From contig NZ_LMEZ01000008.1 in NCBI RefSeq assembly GCF_001426545.1, positions 62,001 to 126,000 of the forward strand: a stretch of 64,000 bases of DNA, written 5' to 3'. Below the pieces are notes generated by a model, which made no database searches, was not told the origin of the DNA, and worked only from the letters and a program-made list of their open reading frames with translations. The DNA comes from Mycobacterium sp. Root135. Lineage in GTDB: Bacteria > Actinomycetota > Actinomycetes > Mycobacteriales > Mycobacteriaceae. This document shows positions 43,564 to 54,296 of the stretch, piece after piece; position 1 is the stretch's first letter, and each line of letters starts with the position of its first letter. The position numbers and the translations under genes are program-made.

Positions 43564-45069
43564 ATGACCACGATCGAAAGTTCGCTCGTCAGTCTCGATC
43601 CAGCCGTCGTCGAATTCGTTTCGACGGCCAAGCAGATGTTCGTCGACGGCCAGTGGGTCGGGGCGGCGTCGGGTCGCTCGTTCGACACCGTCGACCCGGC
43701 GACCGGTCGCGTGATCACATCCGTACCGCGGGCCGGTATCGAGGACGTGGAGCGCGCGATCTCCGCCGCGCGCCGAGCCTTCGACGACGGCCCGTGGCGC
43801 ACCATCACGCCTGCTCAGCGGCAGCGATTGCTGTGGCGAATCGGCGAGGGCATCCTCGCCCGCGCTGACCAGTTCGCGCAGCTGGAATCGGTCGACAACG
43901 GCAAGTCGGTCGCAGTTGCCAGGGCGGTCGACGTGACCTGGGCCGCCGAGATCTTCTTCTACTACGCGGGCTGGGCGACGAAGATCGAGGGCCGGACCAT
44001 TCCGGTGTCCGTGCCGTGGGCGCCCGGTGGGCGGTTCCACGCGTTCACGCTGCGTGAGCCGGTCGGAGTCTGCGCGCAGATCGTGCCCTGGAACTTTCCC
44101 CTCGTGATGGCAGCCTTCAAGTTGGCGCCGGCCCTGGCATGCGCGAACACGTTGATTCTCAAGCCCGCCGAGCAGACCCCGCTGACGGCGTTGATGTTGG
44201 CAGAGGTCATCGCCGAGGTCGGCCTGCCCGACGGCGTGGTCAACGTGCTCACCGGTTTCGGTGACGTGGGAGCCGCGCTGTCCGCCCACGACGGCGTCGA
44301 CAAGGTGGCCTTCACCGGTTCGACCGAGGTCGGCAAGAAGATCGTCGCGGCGGCCGCGGGCAATCTCAAGAAGGTGTCGCTGGAGCTCGGCGGCAAGAGC
44401 CCACAGGTGGTGTTCGCCGACGCCGACCTCGAGAGTGCGGTGCCAGGGGTGGCATCGGGCTTCCTCTTCAACCACGGTCAGGCCTGCACGGCTGGCACCC
44501 GGTTGCTGATCGAGGACATCATTTTCGACGAATTCACGTCGGAGTTGGCGGATTTCGCGCGATCACAGAAGATCGGACCCGGCCTCGACCCGACCAACGA
44601 CATCGGGCCGTTGATCTCGGCCGAGCAACTTGGCCGCGTCACCGGCTACATCGACGCCGGAATCGCCGATGGTGCAACGGCTCTGGCCGGTGGGTCTCGA
44701 CACGGCGACGAAGGCTTCTACGTCGAGCCGACGCTGCTGGTCGACGTGAGGAGCGACTTCGGCGTCTACCAGGAGGAGATCTTCGGACCGGTGGCAGTGG
44801 CGGTGCCGTTCTCACGGGCCGACGGCGTCAAGGCCGCAGCCAACGACACGCCCTATGGACTTGCCGCCAGCGTGTGGACGCGCGACGTCTCAAGGGCGCA
44901 CGACGTCGCCGCGCAGATCAAGGCAGGCACTGTATGGGTCAACTGCCACAACGCCTTTGACACGGCGCTGCCGTTCGGTGGTTACAAGCAGTCGGGCTGG
45001 GGCCGAGAACTCGGGGAGGGCGCCATCGCCGACTACACCCAATCGAAGTCCGTCAACATCGCCCTGTAA
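43564..45069 (+). CDS. Aldehyde dehydrogenase (probable aryl-acetaldehyde dehydrogenase)
   Basis: This is a 501-residue NAD(P)+-dependent aldehyde dehydrogenase. Catalytic Cys308 lies in NHGQACTAGTR and Glu274 in LELGGKSP. IVPWNFPLVMAAFK and FTGSTEVGKKI are further family blocks. Next to a copper amine oxidase and amine permeases, its likely role is oxidation of the aldehyde released by the amine oxidase, as FeaB does for phenylacetaldehyde in E. coli. The ATG at 43564 follows AGGTAGGGG. The specific substrate is inference. Confidence 0.88.
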   Translation: MTTIESSLVSLDPAVVEFVSTAKQMFVDGQWVGAASGRSFDTVDPATGRVITSVPRAGIEDVERAISAARRAFDDGPWRTITPAQRQRLLWRIGEGILARADQFAQLESVDNGKSVAVARAVDVTWAAEIFFYYAGWATKIEGRTIPVSVPWAPGGRFHAFTLREPVGVCAQIVPWNFPLVMAAFKLAPALACANTLILKPAEQTPLTALMLAEVIAEVGLPDGVVNVLTGFGDVGAALSAHDGVDKVAFTGSTEVGKKIVAAAAGNLKKVSLELGGKSPQVVFADADLESAVPGVASGFLFNHGQACTAGTRLLIEDIIFDEFTSELADFARSQKIGPGLDPTNDIGPLISAEQLGRVTGYIDAGIADGATALAGGSRHGDEGFYVEPTLLVDVRSDFGVYQEEIFGPVAVAVPFSRADGVKAAANDTPYGLAASVWTRDVSRAHDVAAQIKAGTVWVNCHNAFDTALPFGGYKQSGWGRELGEGAIADYTQSKSVNIAL

Positions 45070-45099
45070 ATCCGACGACCAAGCCGAAAGTCAGGAATC

Positions 45100-46569
45100 A
45101 TGAGCATCAAGGCTCCACCGCCCTCGCCGGGCACCAACGTCAGCGGTGCGTCGAACACATTGGCTGGCCGACTAGGACCAGGCGCCATCGTGTTCATGGT
45201 CGTCGCGGCGGCGGCCCCGCTGACCGTGATCGCGGGAACGGTACCGATCGGCATCGCCGCAGGCAACGGCGCCGCCTTCCCGGCGACCTACGTCGTGTGC
45301 ACCGTGGTCCTGCTGTTCTTCGCCGTCGGGTTCACCGCGATGGCCAAGCACGTACCGGGTGCCGGTGCGTTCTACACCTACATCACCGAGGGACTCGGCA
45401 GACACTGGGGCCTCGGCGCGGCCTTCCTGGCGCTGCTGTCCTACACGGCGGTCCAGGGCGGCGTGTACGGATATCTCGGGGCGGCGATCAACGATCTCGT
45501 CACCACCCATGGCGGACCCGAGATTCCCTGGTATCTCTGGGCCGTCGCGGTCATGGCCGTCGTAGCCGTGCTCGGCTATCGCCACATCGAACTGTCGGGG
45601 AAGGTGCTCGGAGTTCTGCTGCTGTGTGAGGTCGGAATCGTCTTGGTGATCGACGCCGCGGTGATCGTCCGGGGTGGTGGGGAGTCGGGGTTCTCCTCCG
45701 ATGCGTTCAGCCCGGGTCAGTTCTTCGCCGGGGCACCCGGTATCGCACTGATCTTCGCGCTCGCCGGGTACATCGGCTTCGAGGCGACCGCGGTATTCCG
45801 GGATGAGGCAAGGGATCCGGAGCGCACCATTCCTCGGGCGACGTACATCGCACTGCTCCTGATCGGTGGGTTCTACGCACTGTCGAGTTGGGTGATGGTC
45901 AGCGCGTGGGGCGACGACGGCGCCGTCGCGCTGGCCACCGAGAACCCCGAGGGCATGATCACCGAGACCGCCAAGAAGTATGTCGGCGCCGTCGCGGGCG
46001 ATCTGGTCCAGATCCTGTTGATCTCCAGTCTGTTCGCCGCTTTGCTCGCCTTTCACAACGTGCTGTCGCGGTACATCTTCTCGCTCGGGAACGGTTCGGC
46101 GCTGCCGGCGAGCTGCGGTCGGGCGCACGCCAAGCACTCCTCGCCGTACGTCGCATCGGTGGTGCAGACGGTTTCAGCGCTGGTGCTCGTCGTGGTGTCG
46201 GCACTGGCCGGGCTCGATCCCGTAAGCCAAGTCTTCGCCTGGTTCGTCGGCCTGTCCTCGGTTGGGATCATCGCCCTGATGACCTTGACGTCGGTCGCCG
46301 TCCTGGTCTACTTCCGCCGACATTCGGTGGACCGCAGGTCGTGGAACACCCTGGTGGCGCCCGCCCTCGGACTCGTCGGGCTGGCCATCCTGCTCGTCAT
46401 GACCATTGCCAAGCTGCCGTTGCTAGTCGGCGGGTCGACCACGTTGGCAGTCGTCATCGGCCTCCTGCTAGTCGGTGTCTTCCTGGCCGGCGTCGCCGTC
46501 GCCGTCTTACGTCCACACACCACGTCCACAACCGACACGTCCGCCACCAACGAGGGGATTGCCCGATGA
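45100..46569 (+). CDS. APC superfamily amino acid/amine permease
   Basis: This is a second 489-residue permease with 12 helices. It opens with LAGRLGPGAIVFMVVAAAAPLTVIAGTVPIGIAAGNG and has the GYIGFEATAVFRDEARDPERTIPRATY loop. It lies 30 bases after the aldehyde dehydrogenase and its stop overlaps the amine oxidase ATG (ATGA), making it the probable importer of the amine oxidase substrate. Confidence 0.87.
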   Translation: MSIKAPPPSPGTNVSGASNTLAGRLGPGAIVFMVVAAAAPLTVIAGTVPIGIAAGNGAAFPATYVVCTVVLLFFAVGFTAMAKHVPGAGAFYTYITEGLGRHWGLGAAFLALLSYTAVQGGVYGYLGAAINDLVTTHGGPEIPWYLWAVAVMAVVAVLGYRHIELSGKVLGVLLLCEVGIVLVIDAAVIVRGGGESGFSSDAFSPGQFFAGAPGIALIFALAGYIGFEATAVFRDEARDPERTIPRATYIALLLIGGFYALSSWVMVSAWGDDGAVALATENPEGMITETAKKYVGAVAGDLVQILLISSLFAALLAFHNVLSRYIFSLGNGSALPASCGRAHAKHSSPYVASVVQTVSALVLVVVSALAGLDPVSQVFAWFVGLSSVGIIALMTLTSVAVLVYFRRHSVDRRSWNTLVAPALGLVGLAILLVMTIAKLPLLVGGSTTLAVVIGLLLVGVFLAGVAVAVLRPHTTSTTDTSATNEGIAR

Positions 46570-48494
46570 CCATTGCACCTGCCCGGCGCACCACCGCCGA
46601 ACATCCGCTGAGCCCGCTCAACGCTGAGGAGATCGACACCGCCCGCGACGTCGTCGTCGACGCCGGGCTGGTCAGTGCCGACACCCGTTTCGTCTACGTG
46701 GGGCTCGACGAACCCGACAAGTCGGTGGTGCATGCCTTCGCGGCGGGCGACGAGGTGGAGCGACGGGTCCGAGTCCTGTTGCTCGACCGCCGCACGGGGA
46801 CGGGATCCGACGTCGTCGTGTCGGTCACCGGCAACACCATCGTCTCTTCGCGGACGGTGGACGCAAGCCGTGAGGGACACGTCCCGATTCTCGACGCGGA
46901 GTTCGAGGACATCGAGTCGTTCCTGCTCGCCAGCGACGACTGGCTAGCCGCGATGCGCACGCGAACCATCAACCCGTCCAAAGTCCGTGCCGTGCCACTG
47001 TCTGCCGGGGTCTTCGGGCACGAGGACGAGGTGGGCCATCGCATGGTCCGGGTGCTCGCCTTCTACCAGGAGGACGAGGCGGACCTGCCGTGGGCACACC
47101 CGATCGACGGCGTCGTCGCCTACGTCGACCTCACCGAACGCCGCGTCGTCCGCGTGATCGACGAGATGGTGCTGCCCGTGCCGGCCGAGCGCGGCCAATG
47201 GGATGCGGCTCCCCACGCCGTGCCCGAGCGCACTGACCTCAAGCCCATCGAGATCACCCAGCCCGAGGGCGCCAGCTTCACCGTCGACGGGAACGAAATC
47301 AGCTGGGCCGACTGGAGTTTCCGTTTCGGGTTCGACGTCCGTGAGGGGTTGACCCTGCACCAGCTGTCGTTCACCGACAACGGTGTGCGGCGACCCGTGG
47401 TCTACCGTGCCTCGATCGCCGAGATGGTGGTGCCCTATGCCGACCCGTCGCCGGTCCGATACTGGCAGAACTACTTCGACCAGGGCGAGTACCTGTTCGG
47501 GCGTTACACCAATTCGCTCGAGCTGGGCTGCGACTGTCTCGGCGAGATTCAATACTTCGACGCCACGATCGCCGATGAGTCGGGCCACCCTCGGGTCATG
47601 AAGAACGCCATCTGCCTCCACGAGGAGGACTACGGGGTGCTGTGGAAGCACACCGACATGTTCAACGGCATGGCCGCGACGCGTCGCTCGCGACGCCTCG
47701 TCATCTCGTTCTTCCTGACCATCGGCAACTACGACTACGGCTTCTACTGGTACTTGTATCTCGACGGCACCATCGAATTCGAGGCAAAGGCCACCGGGAT
47801 CGTGTTCCCCTCGGCGTACCGAGGGTCCGATGGGTACTCGACCGAGATCGCACCCGGCCTCGGGGCGCCGTTCCATCAGCACCTGTTCTCGGCACGGTTG
47901 GACATGGAGGTCGACGGCAGCCACAACGTCGTGACCGAGGTTGACGCGGTGCCGATGCCGATGGGCCCCGACAATCCGTGGGGCAACGCGTTCCGGCCCA
48001 ATAAGACGACGATCACCCGCGAGGCCGACGGTCAACGCCTGGCCGACAATTCGAAGGCGCGGGTTTGGCACGTGACCAACCCCGACAAGAAGAATCGGCT
48101 CGGACAAGACGTGGGGTATGCGCTGCATCCCGAGGGGCAGCCGGTTCTGCTCGCCGATCCGTCCAGCTCGGTTGCGCAGCGCGCGGCGTTCTCGACCAAG
48201 CATCTGTGGGTGACCCGGTACGACAAGGACGAACGCTACCCGGCCGGCGACTTCGTCAACCAGAACCCGGGCCAGGCGGGCCTGCCTGCCTTCGTCGCGA
48301 AGAACCGCGACCTCGACGGCGAAGACGTGGTGCTGTGGCACACCTTTGGTTTGACACACTTTCCGCGTCCCGAGGACTGGCCGGTAATGCCCGTCGACTA
48401 TGCGGGATTCACGCTCAAACCCGTCGGATTCTTCGATCGCAACCCTTCGTTGAACGCGCCTGCCAGCACACCGAAGCACTGCTGCCCGGAATGA
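46566..48494 (+). CDS. Primary (copper-containing) amine oxidase
   Basis: This is a 642-residue copper amine oxidase that converts primary amines to aldehydes with release of ammonia and hydrogen peroxide. Tyr389 in IGNYDYGFYW is the precursor of topaquinone (the N-Y-D/E motif). Copper ligands are His437 and His439 (HQHLFS) and His598 (GLTHFPRPEDWP). The catalytic base is Asp305 in YFDQGEYLFG. No signal peptide is evident, so the enzyme is probably cytoplasmic, as in other actinobacteria. It is coupled to the permease upstream by ATGA. The substrate is probably phenylethylamine, tyramine or histamine. Confidence 0.94.
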   Translation: MTIAPARRTTAEHPLSPLNAEEIDTARDVVVDAGLVSADTRFVYVGLDEPDKSVVHAFAAGDEVERRVRVLLLDRRTGTGSDVVVSVTGNTIVSSRTVDASREGHVPILDAEFEDIESFLLASDDWLAAMRTRTINPSKVRAVPLSAGVFGHEDEVGHRMVRVLAFYQEDEADLPWAHPIDGVVAYVDLTERRVVRVIDEMVLPVPAERGQWDAAPHAVPERTDLKPIEITQPEGASFTVDGNEISWADWSFRFGFDVREGLTLHQLSFTDNGVRRPVVYRASIAEMVVPYADPSPVRYWQNYFDQGEYLFGRYTNSLELGCDCLGEIQYFDATIADESGHPRVMKNAICLHEEDYGVLWKHTDMFNGMAATRRSRRLVISFFLTIGNYDYGFYWYLYLDGTIEFEAKATGIVFPSAYRGSDGYSTEIAPGLGAPFHQHLFSARLDMEVDGSHNVVTEVDAVPMPMGPDNPWGNAFRPNKTTITREADGQRLADNSKARVWHVTNPDKKNRLGQDVGYALHPEGQPVLLADPSSSVAQRAAFSTKHLWVTRYDKDERYPAGDFVNQNPGQAGLPAFVAKNRDLDGEDVVLWHTFGLTHFPRPEDWPVMPVDYAGFTLKPVGFFDRNPSLNAPASTPKHCCPE

Positions 48495-48609
48495 CGCAGT
48501 CGCGGCGGTGGCCGCGATCGCCACCATGGCACCCGTCGCCACCACTAGCGTGGGAATCGCCGATTGTTTCGTGCCTCGTCGTCACGGGGCCTCAGAAGGG
48601 AGAAGCCCC

Positions 48610-50309
48610 ATGCCCGGCGCTGCGCATCGCGCATACCGCGAGGCTCGCGACCTGTTGCTCGAGCGCTACGGCGACCACGACGGCGCGTGCGCCCAGTTCA
48701 CGTGGCCCGAGCTGGGAGAGTCGTTCAACTGGGCGGTCGACTGGTTCGACGTGATCGCTCGGGGGAATCGCGACACCGCGCTGTGGATCGTGGAGGAGGA
48801 CGGCTCCGAGGCGAAGTACCGCTTCGACGAGATGGCCCACCGCTCGGACCAGGTGGGGAGGTGGCTGGAGTCGCTCGGAATCGGCAAGGGCGACCCGGTG
48901 CTGCTGATGCTCGGCAACCAGGTCGAGCTGTGGGAGTCGATGTTGGCGGTGATGAAGATCGGCGCAATCCTGATGCCGACCACCACTGCGGCAGGCACGG
49001 CCGACCTGGCCGACCGCATCAGCCGGGGGCGCGCCAAGGCCGTCATCGCCAATGCCGCCGACGTCGCGAAGTTCGACGACGTCCCTGGCGAGTTCTTGCG
49101 GATCTGCGTCGACGGCGCAGCCGGGTGGTTGGACTATCGGGAGGCGTATGCCGTCGACCGTCCGACCGCGTTCACGACGACGACGGCGGCGACCGACCCG
49201 CTCCTGTGGTACTTCACCTCCGGCACGACCAGCAAGCCAAAGTTGGTGCAGCACAACCAGGTTTCGTATCCGCTTGGGCACCTGACGACGATGTACTTCC
49301 TCGGACTCCGGCCGGGTGACCTGCACCTGAACATCAGCTCGCCAGGCTGGGCCAAACACGCCTGGAGTTGCTTCTTCGCGCCGTGGATCGCCGAGGCGAC
49401 GATCTTCGTCTACAACTACTCGCGGTTCGACGCGGTCGGTCTCCTGAACCAGCTGCGTCGCGCCGAAGTGACCACGTTCTGTGCTCCACCGACCGTGTGG
49501 CGGATGTTGATCCAAGCCGATCTCAGCGGTGGCGGGGGCAAGCTGCGGGAGGCGATCGGCGCGGGTGAGCCGCTCAATCCGGAGGTGATCGGTCACGTTC
49601 GGCGGGAGTGGGGGCTGACGATCCGTGACGGGTTTGGTCAGACGGAAACGACTGCGTTGGTTGCCAACACGGCCGGCGCTCCGCTCAAGGCGGGCTCGAT
49701 GGGCCGGCCGCTGCCCGGTGTCCCCGTGGTCATCGTGGACCCGTTGACCGGCGAGCTCGCCGACGAGGGGGAGATCTGCCTCGACCTGACTGCCACGCCA
49801 GTGAATCTGATGACGGGCTACGTCGACGACGACGAGAAGAACCTGGCCGTCACCGCCGGCGGTTACTACCACACCGGCGACGTCGCCAGCCGCGACGCGG
49901 ACGGGCACATCACCTACATCGGCCGCACCGACGACGTGTTCAAGTCCTCGGACTACAAGGTCTCCCCGTTCGAACTCGAGAGCGTGCTCATCGAGCATCC
50001 CGCGGTGGCCGAGGCGGCGGTGGTGCCCGCACCCGATGCGACGCGCCTCGCGGTGCCCAAGGCCTACGTGGCCCTGGCCGCCGGGTGGGAGGCCAACGAG
50101 GACACGGCATTCCAGATTCTCCGGCACGCCCGCGAGCACCTGCCGCCGTACCTGCGGGTGCGACGGGTCGAGTTCTACGAGTTGCCGAAGACGATCTCCG
50201 GGAAGATTCGTCGCGTCGAACTCCGAGCCAGGGAGCAAGCGGCCGCGGACAGTGGGCAGGCGATCGCCTCCGAGTGGCGCGACGATGCGCTGACCATCGG
50301 CGTCACCTC

Positions 50310-50313
<4 letters not shown>
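48610..50313 (+). CDS. Medium-chain/aryl acyl-CoA synthetase (ACSM-like)
   Basis: This is a 567-residue AMP-forming acyl-CoA ligase. P-loop YFTSGTTSKPKLV and motif IRDGFGQTETT are present, plus GRTDDVFKSSDYKVSPFELE and C-terminal Lys in PKTISGKIRR. The sequence resembles medium-chain/aryl ligases of the ACSM branch. Its place after the amine oxidase suggests activation of the arylacetate formed by the aldehyde dehydrogenase. The ATG at 48610 follows GGGAG. Its stop overlaps the next gene's GTG. Confidence 0.86.
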
Positions 50314-51944
<1,631 letters not shown>

Positions 51945-51968
51945 GTCTGACACGCCCGCCATTCATAT

Positions 51969-51987
51969 TTAGGCTTGGCTTACCTAA
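51969..51987. promoter_or_regulatory. IdeR-type iron box upstream of fprA
   Basis: TTAGGCTTGGCTTACCTAA matches the mycobacterial IdeR consensus (TTAGGTTAGGCTAACCTAA) at 16 of 19 positions. It lies 16 bases before the fprA ATG and would overlap the promoter, predicting repression when iron is plentiful. Binding is inferred from the consensus. Confidence 0.8.
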
Positions 51988-52003
51988 ATTTGAAAGGTGG
52001 GTC

Positions 52004-53347
52004 ATGAGGCGTATTCGAGTCGCGGTCATCGGTGCAGGACCGGCGGGCATCTACGCCGCGGACACCCTGGTCAACGATCACCCGGGCGCGCAGGTGGACG
52101 TGTTCGACCGGCTCCCGGCCCCGTACGGCCTGGTGCGCTACGGCGTCGCCCCGGATCATCCGCGCATCAAGGAGATCATCAAGGCGCTGCGCCGGGTGCT
52201 CTCCCGCGACGGCATCCGCTTCCTCGGAAACGTCCACTACGGCACGGACGTCAAGCTGTCGGATCTGCGGCACTTCTACGACGCGGTCATCTTCTCCACC
52301 GGTGCGCGCGCCGACCGGGAGCTGGACATCCCAGGCGTCGACCTTCCCGGTAGTCACGGCGCCGCGGACTTCGTGTCCTGGTACGACGGCCATCCCGACG
52401 TTCCGCGGGACTGGCCGTTGACGGCGAAGAACGTCGCCGTCCTCGGGGCGGGCAACGTCGCACTCGACATCGCCAGGGTGCTCGCGAAACCCGCCGACGA
52501 GCAGCTGACAACCGAGATTCCCGGCAACGTGTATCGCGGTCTGGCCCTCAACCGGGCCACCGACGTCCACGTGTTCGCCCGCCGTGGTCCGGCCCAAATC
52601 AAGTTCACCCCAATGGAATTCCGTGAGCTGTCGCATTCGCCGAGCGTCGACGTCATCGTGCACCCCGAGGGCTTCGAGATCGACGAGGCCAGCCAGGCCG
52701 CGATAAGCAAGAGCAAGTCGACCAAGCTCGTGGTCGACACGTTGATGCGCTACATGGAGAAGGAGCCGACCGGCGCGCCGCACCGTATTCACATCCACCT
52801 CTGCCAGGCGCCGGTGGCGATTCTGGGCACGGACCGCGTCGAGGGGTTGCGGACCGAGCGCACCGAGCTGATCGGTGACGGAACCGTCCGGGGCACTGGC
52901 GAATTCGTCGACACCCCGGTGGACGCGGTGTACCGCGCGGTGGGGTACATGTCGTCGCATCTCGCCGACCTGCCCTTCGACCACGGCGCAGGCGTGGTGC
53001 CGCACGACAAGGGCCGGGTACTCGACATGGACGGTGTGATGATGGAGGGCACGTACGTCACCGGGTGGATCAAGCGCGGGCCGATCGGCCTCATCGGGCA
53101 CACCAAGTCCGATGCCGCGGAAACCGTGACGAGTCTGCTGGCGGATCTGCCGGGCATTGCGACCGCCGAGGTCTCCGATCCCGACGCGATCCTGGCCCAT
53201 CTCTCCGGCCGGGGCGTCGACTACACGACGTGGGCCGAGTGGGAGCAGCTCGACGCCTACGAGATCGCCCTCGGGGCGGAGCAGGGCCGCGAGCGCGTGA
53301 AGGTCGTGCCGCGCGAGGACATGATCAACGGCGGTCGCCCCGCCTGA
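52004..53347 (+). CDS. fprA: Ferredoxin--NADP+ reductase (adrenodoxin-reductase type)
   Basis: This is a 447-residue flavoprotein that passes electrons from NADPH to ferredoxins, serving cytochrome P450s and iron metabolism. The N-terminal FAD-binding loop is VAVIGAGPAGIYAADTL, and a second dinucleotide fold has VAVLGAGNVALDIARVL. FARRGPAQIKFTPMEFREL and GYVTGWIKRGPIGLIGHTKSDA are typical of FprA/adrenodoxin reductase. An AAGGTGGG site precedes the ATG. It converges on the GntR gene through a long hairpin. Confidence 0.93.
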   Translation: MRRIRVAVIGAGPAGIYAADTLVNDHPGAQVDVFDRLPAPYGLVRYGVAPDHPRIKEIIKALRRVLSRDGIRFLGNVHYGTDVKLSDLRHFYDAVIFSTGARADRELDIPGVDLPGSHGAADFVSWYDGHPDVPRDWPLTAKNVAVLGAGNVALDIARVLAKPADEQLTTEIPGNVYRGLALNRATDVHVFARRGPAQIKFTPMEFRELSHSPSVDVIVHPEGFEIDEASQAAISKSKSTKLVVDTLMRYMEKEPTGAPHRIHIHLCQAPVAILGTDRVEGLRTERTELIGDGTVRGTGEFVDTPVDAVYRAVGYMSSHLADLPFDHGAGVVPHDKGRVLDMDGVMMEGTYVTGWIKRGPIGLIGHTKSDAAETVTSLLADLPGIATAEVSDPDAILAHLSGRGVDYTTWAEWEQLDAYEIALGAEQGRERVKVVPREDMINGGRPA

Positions 53348-53351
53348 CCCC

Positions 53352-53414
53352 ACCCGCGGGATTCGTGCACGCTGAGTTGCGCGAGCCGCAACCGCGGGTG
53401 CACGAATCGCGGGT
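53352..53414. terminator. Long imperfect hairpin between fprA and gntR
   Basis: Left arm 53352-53370 (ACCCGCGGGATTCGTGCAC) pairs with right arm 53398-53414 (GTGCACGAATCGCGGGT) apart from a two-base bulge. An inner GTTGC/GCAAC stem lies between. It sits between converging genes, consistent with a shared terminator. Similar palindromes may be dispersed intergenic repeats in this genome. Confidence 0.65.
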
Positions 53415-54145
53415 TAGGACAGGTCGACCGACACCTCGAAGGACGCCCGGTCGGCGCGGTAGACGTCGCGGGCGAACTCCACCCGTCGGTCGCCCGCGCC
53501 GAACGTCGTCCTGGTCAGCAGGGTGCCCGCCGAGCCAGGCCGGACGTTGAGCTGTGCACTCGAGGAATCGTCGAGGACGATCGATTCCAGCACGGCCGTC
53601 GAGCGGCTGAGTTCGATGCCGTACCGGTCCCGCAGCGTCGCCCAGAGGGACCCTTCGTCGGCGAGATCGAGAATGCCCGGGGTCAGGTCGGCCGGTAGGA
53701 ACGTCGTCTCGAGCGCGAACGGAACGTCGTCGACGGTGCGAAGGCGGTGAAACACGTGCACCGCCGCCCCGTCGTCGAGTTCGAGGGCCAGCCGGACCGA
53801 CGGCGTCGGCTCCTGGTGTTCGGCCCACAGAAGTTTCGCCGCCGGGTGACGCCCCAGCCGGGACACCTCCTCGGAGAAACTGCCGATGTGGAACCGCACG
53901 CGGGGTTCGGCGACGAACGTGCCACGCGGCGGCCGGCGGTAGACCACGCCTTCGTTCTCCAGCAGTGACAACGCCTGCCGCGCGGTCATCCGGCTGACCT
54001 GATGTAGTTCCGCGAGCTCGCGTTCCGACGGCAGCAGGGTGTGAGGTCCAAGCTGGTCGACGAGGATTCGGTCCCGAACCTGAGCGGCGATCGCGATGTA
54101 GCGCGGGGTCGTCGACGGCTTCCGCCCGCTCCTCGACGCCGTCAC
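53414..54145 (-). CDS. GntR (HutC-type) transcriptional regulator
   Basis: This is a 243-residue regulator from the GTG at 54145; an in-frame GTG at 54169 would add eight residues. The winged helix reads VRDRILVDQLGPHTLLPSERELAELHQVSRMTARQALSLLENEGVVYRRPPRGTFV. A UTRA effector domain (SFSEEVSRLGRHPAAKLLWAEHQEP, LRDRYGIELSRSTAVLES) follows. HutC/UTRA members often bind sugar-phosphate or histidine-pathway ligands. It is divergent from the permease-kinase operon, with two matching operators between. A phosphorylated product of the operon's kinase is a plausible ligand (inference). Confidence 0.9.
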   Translation of the reverse strand: MTASRSGRKPSTTPRYIAIAAQVRDRILVDQLGPHTLLPSERELAELHQVSRMTARQALSLLENEGVVYRRPPRGTFVAEPRVRFHIGSFSEEVSRLGRHPAAKLLWAEHQEPTPSVRLALELDDGAAVHVFHRLRTVDDVPFALETTFLPADLTPGILDLADEGSLWATLRDRYGIELSRSTAVLESIVLDDSSSAQLNVRPGSAGTLLTRTTFGAGDRRVEFARDVYRADRASFEVSVDLS

Positions 54146-54184
54146 CCATGCAGGGTATCTCCGGGCCACGGGCCGGGTGACCGC

Positions 54185-54199
54185 TTGGTCTAGTCCACC
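54185..54199. promoter_or_regulatory. GntR/HutC operator 1
   Basis: TTGGTCTAGTCCACC, close to the TGGTCTAGACCA consensus of DasR/NagR-type GntR regulators, lies 40 bases upstream of the gntR start and would overlap its promoter. It pairs with the second site at 54268-54282. Confidence 0.68.
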
Positions 54200-54267
54200 G
54201 GCGTGTTAACAGTCGATGTCCGGGGTTGACGGCACGCGGACCCACTCCCATACTTTGGTTCAACCGC

Positions 54268-54282
54268 ATGGTCTATACCACC
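54268..54282. promoter_or_regulatory. GntR/HutC operator 2
   Basis: ATGGTCTATACCACC contains the TGGT-CTAT-ACCA dyad and lies 14 bases before the permease ATG, immediately upstream of the TTGGAGGAG ribosome-binding site, where binding would block the operon's transcription start. Confidence 0.72.
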
Positions 54283-54296
54283 TTGGAGGAGCCCCC

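Noticed and set aside
46944..48545. 533-residue minus-strand frame over the amine oxidase
   Set aside because: It is antisense to a clearly conserved enzyme with complete active-site motifs. The frame is Val/Arg/His-rich and unlike any family.
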